10,526 nucleotides of DNA, taken from positions 1 through 10,526 of the forward strand of contig URKV01000063.1 of NCBI GenBank assembly GCA_900548565.1. Reading direction: 5' to 3'. The notes under the pieces are model-generated. The model had not been told where the DNA came from, did not search any database, and worked only from the letters and a program-made list of their open reading frames with translations. A program made the position numbers and the translations under genes. This document shows positions 6,534 to 10,526 of the stretch, piece after piece (positions within the stretch are counted from its first letter, which is position 1; each line of letters opens with the position of its first letter). The DNA comes from an uncultured Collinsella sp. (GTDB lineage Bacteria > Actinomycetota > Coriobacteriia > Coriobacteriales > Coriobacteriaceae).

Positions 6534-8399
6534 CTACTTCGTGCGCGGGATACCCAGCACGTCGAGCGCGTTGGCCATAATGGACTGGAATGGCACCGCG
6601 GCGGCATCCGAGCCGCTCGGCGTTCCATCGAGTGTGATATAGCACAGCACCTTGGGCGATTGTGCCGGCGCAAAGCCCATAAAGGACGACATGTAGTTCT
6701 CCTTGAGGTAACCGCCGTTCTCGTCAGCACGCTCGGCCGTACCGGTCTTGCCCGCCACGTCATAGCCATCGACCGCACCGCCAACGCCCGTGCCTTCGGA
6801 CACGACCGTCTGCATGCACGATGTCACCTGGGCGGCAGCGTCCTCCGAAATCGCACGCTCGCCTTCGCCCCAGTCCTTCTCATCGCCCTTGCTGGACTTA
6901 TAGAAGTGCGGCGTCATCATCACACCGCCGTTCGCGATGCCGCCCACGGCACGTGCGACCTCAATCGGCGAGACGGACAGCGCCTGGCCAAAGCTCATCG
7001 AGCCCAGCGTGGCGCCGTCGTACTGGTCGCGCTCCTTGACGATGCCCAGACTCTCACCCGGAAAATCGACACCGGAGCTATGGCCGATACCCCACTTGTC
7101 CACATAGGTGGCAAAATCATCGGCACCGATCTTGCGTCCCACCAGGACAAAGCCCACATTGGACGAACGGCGCATCATCTCGCGCACATCCATGGTCATG
7201 GTGTAGTCGCGCTTATCGGCGTCGGTAACGGTGTCGTCGCCAACCTTAATGCTCGCCGGCACTTCAAACGACGTGCTCGAACGCACGGCGCCCAAGTCGA
7301 AGCCGGCACCGGCCACGAGCGTCTTAAAGACCGAGCCGGGCTCGTAGGCATCGGTAACCAGGCGCAAGTTCATGTCCTCGGTCTTGACGTTTTCCAGATC
7401 GGTCTGGTCATATGTCGGATACGAGCATGCCGCCAGAATCTCGCCCGTCGTGGGATCGGTGACCAGGGCCGAGCCATTCTTGGCCTTGGTCTTTTCGACC
7501 GCCTCGGCCAGGGCGTCCTCGGCGGCACGCTGGATATTGACATCGAGCGTCGTCACGATGTCCACGCCGTCCACCGCAGCAACCTTCTTATAGGCGCCGC
7601 CCGCGATATAGCTACCGTCCCTCGCCCGCTCGCGCACCAGCGAACCGTTCGTTCCGGTCAAAAGCTTGTTGTACTGTTTTTCGAGGCCCGTCAGACCGTC
7701 GTTGTCCACGTTTACCACGCCAAGCACCTGCGATGCCAGGTTGCCATAGGGGTACACGCGCTTCATGGCCTGCTCAAAGAGCACGCCTGGTAGGTTCTTC
7801 TTCTCCAGCGCCGCGGCATCGTCCTCGTCCACCTGGCGTTTGATATACACCCAGGTGCCATCCGACTCAACGAGCTCGCGACAGGTCTTTTTATCGATTC
7901 CCGTAGCTTTGACCAGCGCCGATACCGTCTTGTCAACGTCCTCGATAAGCTGAGGATTCACGGCGATGTTGCGGCATTCGACCGACGACGTCAGCACGTT
8001 GCCGTTACGGTCGTAGATGGTACCGCGCTTGGCATACAGCGTCTGCGCAAGCAAGCGACGTGCATCGGCGCGGTCGCGTAACTTATCGGCTTCCACGATT
8101 TGATAGTCGGCAAGGCGAAGAACGCCCAAACCCAAGCCAAACCCGATGAAGCCCATGACGGCTTTGCGACGGGGCAGCGGCGTGCCCGTGAGCCATTCGG
8201 TCGACGAGCTCTTGCGCGGTCTTGTGTTATGCATTTGAGGGCCGCCCGAGCCGCGAAGTCGCGACGCCGGGTCGTTGCCACGGGACTGCCCGGCGTTGTA
8301 AGATTGCCGACCCGTTCCTTGATAACCAGAACGTCCCCGCGACGAGGGACGTCCAGAACCGCGGCCCCCATCGGAACCGCGGCGATAGTCATTTGTCAT
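6534..8399 (-). CDS. ftsI: FtsI/PbpB-like class B penicillin-binding protein (septal transpeptidase)
   Basis: Monofunctional D,D-transpeptidase that cross-links septal peptidoglycan, partner of FtsW. Of 621 residues, the first 75 or so form an Arg/Gly/Ser-rich, probably disordered cytoplasmic tail. A single membrane anchor follows (about 80-98), then the PBP dimerisation domain with RGTIYDRNG (125-133). The transpeptidase domain has the active-site tetrad SVFK (356-359), SSN (412-414) and KTGT (551-554). No PASTA repeats are present. The operon position, directly after the ftsL-like gene, points to FtsI rather than an elongation PBP. The ATG at 8399 lies 17 bp after the ftsL-like stop with no strong ribosome site. 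An in-frame ATG at residue 56 would remove most of the basic tail, so the true N-terminus is less certain than the rest. Confidence 0.94.
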   Translation of the reverse strand: MTNDYRRGSDGGRGSGRPSSRGRSGYQGTGRQSYNAGQSRGNDPASRLRGSGGPQMHNTRPRKSSSTEWLTGTPLPRRKAVMGFIGFGLGLGVLRLADYQIVEADKLRDRADARRLLAQTLYAKRGTIYDRNGNVLTSSVECRNIAVNPQLIEDVDKTVSALVKATGIDKKTCRELVESDGTWVYIKRQVDEDDAAALEKKNLPGVLFEQAMKRVYPYGNLASQVLGVVNVDNDGLTGLEKQYNKLLTGTNGSLVRERARDGSYIAGGAYKKVAAVDGVDIVTTLDVNIQRAAEDALAEAVEKTKAKNGSALVTDPTTGEILAACSYPTYDQTDLENVKTEDMNLRLVTDAYEPGSVFKTLVAGAGFDLGAVRSSTSFEVPASIKVGDDTVTDADKRDYTMTMDVREMMRRSSNVGFVLVGRKIGADDFATYVDKWGIGHSSGVDFPGESLGIVKERDQYDGATLGSMSFGQALSVSPIEVARAVGGIANGGVMMTPHFYKSSKGDEKDWGEGERAISEDAAAQVTSCMQTVVSEGTGVGGAVDGYDVAGKTGTAERADENGGYLKENYMSSFMGFAPAQSPKVLCYITLDGTPSGSDAAAVPFQSIMANALDVLGIPRTK

Positions 8400-8416
8400 A
8401 CTCAGCTACCGTCTTG

Positions 8417-8887
8417 CTACTGAGCGGTCGCGGTCGCGTTGGCGCCCGCGGCTGCATCCTGCGAAAAGTCAAGTGTAACGCTCTCGCTGGGCTCCACCAT
8501 GCCATAAGCGCCCGCAAGGTCGCGAATGCGCGTGTCGGCGCCATAGACCGAATGCATGACCTCCAGGTCGGAGCTCTCATCGGTCGCTTTTTCGAGCGTG
8601 TTGGTAAGCTCGGCGTTGCTGTTGAGCACCTGGGCCGTAACGCCGGCGAGCGCCACGCGGGCGACGCCGATCGTCATGAAGATAGCCGCAATGATGCAAA
8701 ACGTTTTAAGAACGCTCATGAAAACCGGGCTTACCGCCTGGTTTGCCTGACGGCCCGCGCCCGTGTAGACATCAAAGCGCGGCGTGCGCTGCTCACGGGG
8801 AGCAACGGGGGCCTGCGGCGTCTCACGATAGGCGGGCATGGCGTTCATATCATAGGCGAGTGCTGCGCTTGAAGTGTTGTAGCCCAT
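8417..8887 (-). CDS. ftsL: FtsL-like bitopic division protein
   Basis: A 156-residue protein with FtsL architecture. It has a cytoplasmic N-terminus of about 53 residues (basic and Pro-containing in its second half), one membrane segment (about 54-83), then an extracytoplasmic helical stretch likely to form a coiled coil (about 84-128). The stretch ends in RIRDLAGAYGMVEP (120-133), which resembles the conserved end of FtsL, followed by a low-complexity Ala-rich tail. FtsL usually pairs with a DivIC/FtsB-type partner and activates FtsWI. Identification rests on topology, the C-terminal LGMV-like motif and position between rsmH and ftsI; sequence identity in this family is low. The start at 8887 is supported by GGGAGG about 9 bp upstream. 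Another septum-formation-initiator protein of the DivIC type is the main alternative. Confidence 0.8.
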   Translation of the reverse strand: MGYNTSSAALAYDMNAMPAYRETPQAPVAPREQRTPRFDVYTGAGRQANQAVSPVFMSVLKTFCIIAAIFMTIGVARVALAGVTAQVLNSNAELTNTLEKATDESSDLEVMHSVYGADTRIRDLAGAYGMVEPSESVTLDFSQDAAAGANATATAQ

Positions 8888-8977
8888 GATATGCCGCCTC
8901 CCATCCCGAGTACGTTGGTAGTGTGTTTAAGCTTCGTTTATGGTGCGAGCGGGAGGTCCAATATCGCGCGGTCGCGC

Positions 8978-9943
8978 CTACAGACGCTGCGCCACGCGGA
9001 TTTTGGCTGATCTCGCCCGAGGGTTGCGCTCAACCTCATCAGGCTGGGCAACCAGGGGTTTGCGGGTGATGACCTTGAGTATCGGCACGTTGCCGCACAC
9101 GCACACCGGAATCTCCGGCGGACACGTGCACCCCTGGCTCATCTCCTTAAAGTGGTTCTTTACGATACGGTCCTCGAGCGAGTGATACGAGATGACGCAG
9201 ATACGTCCGCCCGGGTTGAGCCACCTGGTGGCGGCATCAAGCCCTCGTTCGAGCACATCGAGCTCGTGATTGACCTCGATGCGAATGGCCTGGAAACTTT
9301 TCTTGGCCGGGTGTCCGCCATGCCGACGAGCGGCAGCCGGGATACCCGCCTTGATGATCTCGACAAATTGGCCGGTGGTTTCGATCGGTTCTTGCTCGCG
9401 GCGGCGCACGATCTCGCGCGCGATCTGCGAGGCGAACTTCTCTTCGCCGTAGACGCGTAGAATCCGGGCGAGGTCGTGTTCGTTATAGGTGTTGATGACC
9501 TCAGCTGCGTTTAAGGTGTTATTACCCGGATCCATCCGCATGTCCAATGGGGCGTCCTCGTTATACGAAAAGCCCCTGCCAGGGATATCGAGTTGCGGCG
9601 ACGAAACGCCCAAATCGAACAGGAAGCCATCGACCCCGGGCACCTCGGCCGAGCAAAGTAGCTCGTCCAAGTCGCCGAAGTTGCCCTTCAGCAGCTGGTG
9701 CGGAACGCCGGGAACCTCGCGGCCCAGACGGGCGCCAGCGGCCTCGAGGGCCATGTCGTCCTGATCGACGCCGAGCAAAAGGCCCGTCTCCCCCACCTGC
9801 GCGGCCATCTTTACCGAATGGCCGGCACCGCCAAGGGTGCAATCGCAGACAACGGAGCCGCTCTTTAGCCGCAGCGACTCAAGCACTTCGCCGAGCATGA
9901 CAGGTTCATGCCGATATTCTTGTGTCAAGATCCCACGCTCCAT
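8978..9943 (-). CDS. rsmH: RsmH (MraW), 16S rRNA C1402 N4-methyltransferase
   Basis: SAM-dependent methyltransferase that methylates N4 of C1402 in the decoding centre of 16S rRNA. The 321 residues match the usual 300-330. Motifs in order are HEPVML (12-17), the SAM loop DCTLGGAGHS (34-43), GVDQD (58-62), FDLGVSSPQLD (109-119), RGFSYNEDAPLDMRMD (123-138), HPAKKSFQAIRIEVN (211-225) and ISYHSLEDRIVK (251-262). A Cys cluster lies at 272-283 and the C-terminal NPRARSAKIR at 308-317. The ATG at 9943 is 20 bp after the mraZ stop but has a weak ribosome site. A TTG six codons in (9928) is preceded by GGAG and is an alternative, which would still keep HEPVML. Confidence 0.97.
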   Translation of the reverse strand: MERGILTQEYRHEPVMLGEVLESLRLKSGSVVCDCTLGGAGHSVKMAAQVGETGLLLGVDQDDMALEAAGARLGREVPGVPHQLLKGNFGDLDELLCSAEVPGVDGFLFDLGVSSPQLDIPGRGFSYNEDAPLDMRMDPGNNTLNAAEVINTYNEHDLARILRVYGEEKFASQIAREIVRRREQEPIETTGQFVEIIKAGIPAAARRHGGHPAKKSFQAIRIEVNHELDVLERGLDAATRWLNPGGRICVISYHSLEDRIVKNHFKEMSQGCTCPPEIPVCVCGNVPILKVITRKPLVAQPDEVERNPRARSAKIRVAQRL

Positions 9944-9963
9944 CCGTTACCCGTGCCTTGCCC

Positions 9964-10398
9964 TTACGAGAAGAAGAGGTCCAGCAGGGCCTCATCGTCA
10001 TCGTCCTCATCGGCCGCGGCGCGATCCCAAACCTCAAGGTGGTCGTAGTTGCCCACAACCGTGACCTCGCGGTCGAGGTTCGCCTGCTTGCGGAGAGACT
10101 CGGAAAGACCGATACGACCGGCACTGTCCACATCCATCGACGTGGTGCGCTTGTTGATCGCCCTCATGAGCTTCTGGTCATTAATGTCACGCGGGTTAAA
10201 ACCCTCGTGGCCCTCACGACCCGCGAAGAGTCCTTCGACCCACTTATCGAAGGCCTCGGCAGAGAACACGTACAGAGCATCGACATCCAGGGCTTTGAAC
10301 ACGCGAACGTGCTCTCCAAGCTCCTCACGAAGGGGTGCAGGCAGGGATAGACGACCTTTTGCATCGAGATTGCGCTCGTATGCACCCGTCATTCCCAT
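9964..10398 (-). CDS. mraZ: MraZ, transcriptional regulator of the dcw cluster
   Basis: DNA-binding protein with two SpoVT/AbrB-like half-domains. In studied bacteria it binds direct repeats upstream of its own gene and controls the dcw operon. It has 144 residues, matching the family (about 140-150). The two copies of the DxxGR signature are DAKGRLSLP (12-20) and DSAGRIGLSE (91-100). VTVVGNYDHLEVWDR (112-126) is the typical end of the second domain. The C-terminus carries an acidic patch, DEDDDDE (130-136). The ATG at 10398 is preceded by GGGGAGGG with about 5-6 bp spacing, a strong ribosome site; a second ATG two codons later is less well spaced. It is the first gene of the cluster. Confidence 0.96.
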   Translation of the reverse strand: MGMTGAYERNLDAKGRLSLPAPLREELGEHVRVFKALDVDALYVFSAEAFDKWVEGLFAGREGHEGFNPRDINDQKLMRAINKRTTSMDVDSAGRIGLSESLRKQANLDREVTVVGNYDHLEVWDRAAADEDDDDEALLDLFFS

Positions 10399-10480
10399 GT
10401 GCGCCCTCCCCTCGGTTACTCAGATGGCACGTACGCGGGGAACCACCCCGCCTGTCGACGTCATCAATAATATGGGGAAC
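10399..10480 (-). promoter_or_regulatory. Leader and partial promoter region of mraZ
   Basis: This is the only genomic sequence upstream of mraZ, 82 bp before the adapter. On the minus strand it contains a -10-like TATTAT at 10472-10467, a GC-rich hairpin (10435-10451) and the mraZ ribosome site GGGGAGGG next to the ATG. Any matching -35 element would fall beyond 10480 and is lost. No clear series of TGGGN repeats at 10-bp spacing, as known for E. coli MraZ, is visible. The promoter call is tentative. Confidence 0.4.
10435..10451. repeat. Perfect 6-bp inverted repeat (hairpin) in the mraZ leader
   Basis: GCGGGG (10435-10440) and CCCCGC (10446-10451) are exact complements separated by a 5-base loop. 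In the mraZ transcript this would form an all-GC hairpin about 36 bases before the start codon. It has no following T run, so it is not an obvious intrinsic terminator. It could be an operator half-pair, an RNA structure, or chance in GC-rich DNA. Confidence 0.55.
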
Positions 10481-10526
10481 CTGTCTCTTATACACATCTG
10501 ACGCTGCCGACGATCTTACGCGTGTA
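10481..10526 (-). other. Nextera i5-side sequencing adapter, not genomic
   Basis: Reverse complement of the left-end adapter. It holds the Tn5 mosaic end CTGTCTCTTATACACATCT (10481-10499), the read-1 segment (10500-10513), the same i5 index reversed (TCTTACGC, 10514-10521) and part of the P5 tail (10522-10526). It is an exact 46-bp inverted copy of positions 3-48. It is a library artefact, not the end of a transposon in the genome. Confidence 0.98.

Noticed and set aside
2866..6642. Giant plus-strand protein of 1258 residues
   Set aside because: It is the exact codon-for-codon antisense of murD, mraY and murF, has no recognisable domain, and is accounted for by rare use of TTA, CTA and TCA codons.
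6436..6645. Small minus-strand frame of 69 codons across the end of ftsI and the ftsI-murF gap
   Set aside because: It overlaps the ftsI C-terminus in another frame, lacks a ribosome site I can see, and shows no protein-like features or MurE similarity.
6408..7793. Plus-strand frame of 461 codons
   Set aside because: Codon-aligned antisense of ftsI, whose catalytic motifs are intact on the minus strand.
8888..8977. 90-bp rsmH-ftsL gap as a promoter or terminator
   Set aside because: A TTGGAC-like box has no well-spaced -10, and the short GC-rich palindrome after rsmH has no T run; only the ftsL ribosome site is convincing.
1..10526. 46-bp perfect terminal inverted repeats suggesting a 10.5-kb composite transposon
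   Set aside because: The repeats are Nextera adapter including index and P5 tail, and no transposase or target-site duplication is present.

Overview
The window is a 10.4-kb stretch of bacterial chromosome carrying most of a division and cell-wall (dcw) cluster, enclosed between two copies of a sequencing-library adapter. The biological insert is 49-10480. Bases 1-48 and 10481-10526 are Illumina Nextera adapter (i5 side, including the 19-bp Tn5 mosaic end) and do not come from the organism.

All nine genes lie on the minus strand, so transcription runs from right to left: mraZ (10398-9964), rsmH/mraW (9943-8978), an ftsL-like gene (8887-8417), ftsI/class B PBP (8399-6534), murF (6408-4984), mraY (4980-3961), murD (3951-2545), ftsW (about 2535-1015) and murG (1025 to the insert end at 49, cut before its stop). 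Most gaps are short: 20, 90, 17, 125, 3, 9 and 9 bp, then an 11-bp overlap between ftsW and murG. The pattern fits one long transcription unit starting upstream of mraZ, possibly with a second internal start before murF. No stretch over 300 bases lacks a gene. I see no tRNA, rRNA, CRISPR array, insertion sequence or prophage gene.

The products form one pathway. MurF completes the UDP-MurNAc-pentapeptide and MurD adds D-Glu earlier in the same route. MraY and MurG build lipid I and lipid II at the membrane. FtsW polymerises lipid II, FtsI cross-links the new glycan at the septum, and the FtsL-like protein is the likely bitopic activator or scaffold of that pair. MraZ and RsmH are the conserved regulator and 16S rRNA methyltransferase that head dcw clusters. 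murE, which usually sits between ftsI and murF, is absent from this position; a 125-bp gap is there instead.

The organism is most likely a high-G+C actinobacterium. Evidence is the GGTAGH form of the MurG glycine loop, strong avoidance of TTA/CTA/TCA codons, and long Arg/Gly/Pro-rich tails on FtsI and FtsW. Coriobacteriia (Collinsella-like gut bacteria) is my best guess, from overall resemblance only. I found no undescribed system. The points worth checking are the adapter ends, the missing murE, the disordered basic tails of the septal synthase, and a small hairpin and -10-like element in the mraZ leader.
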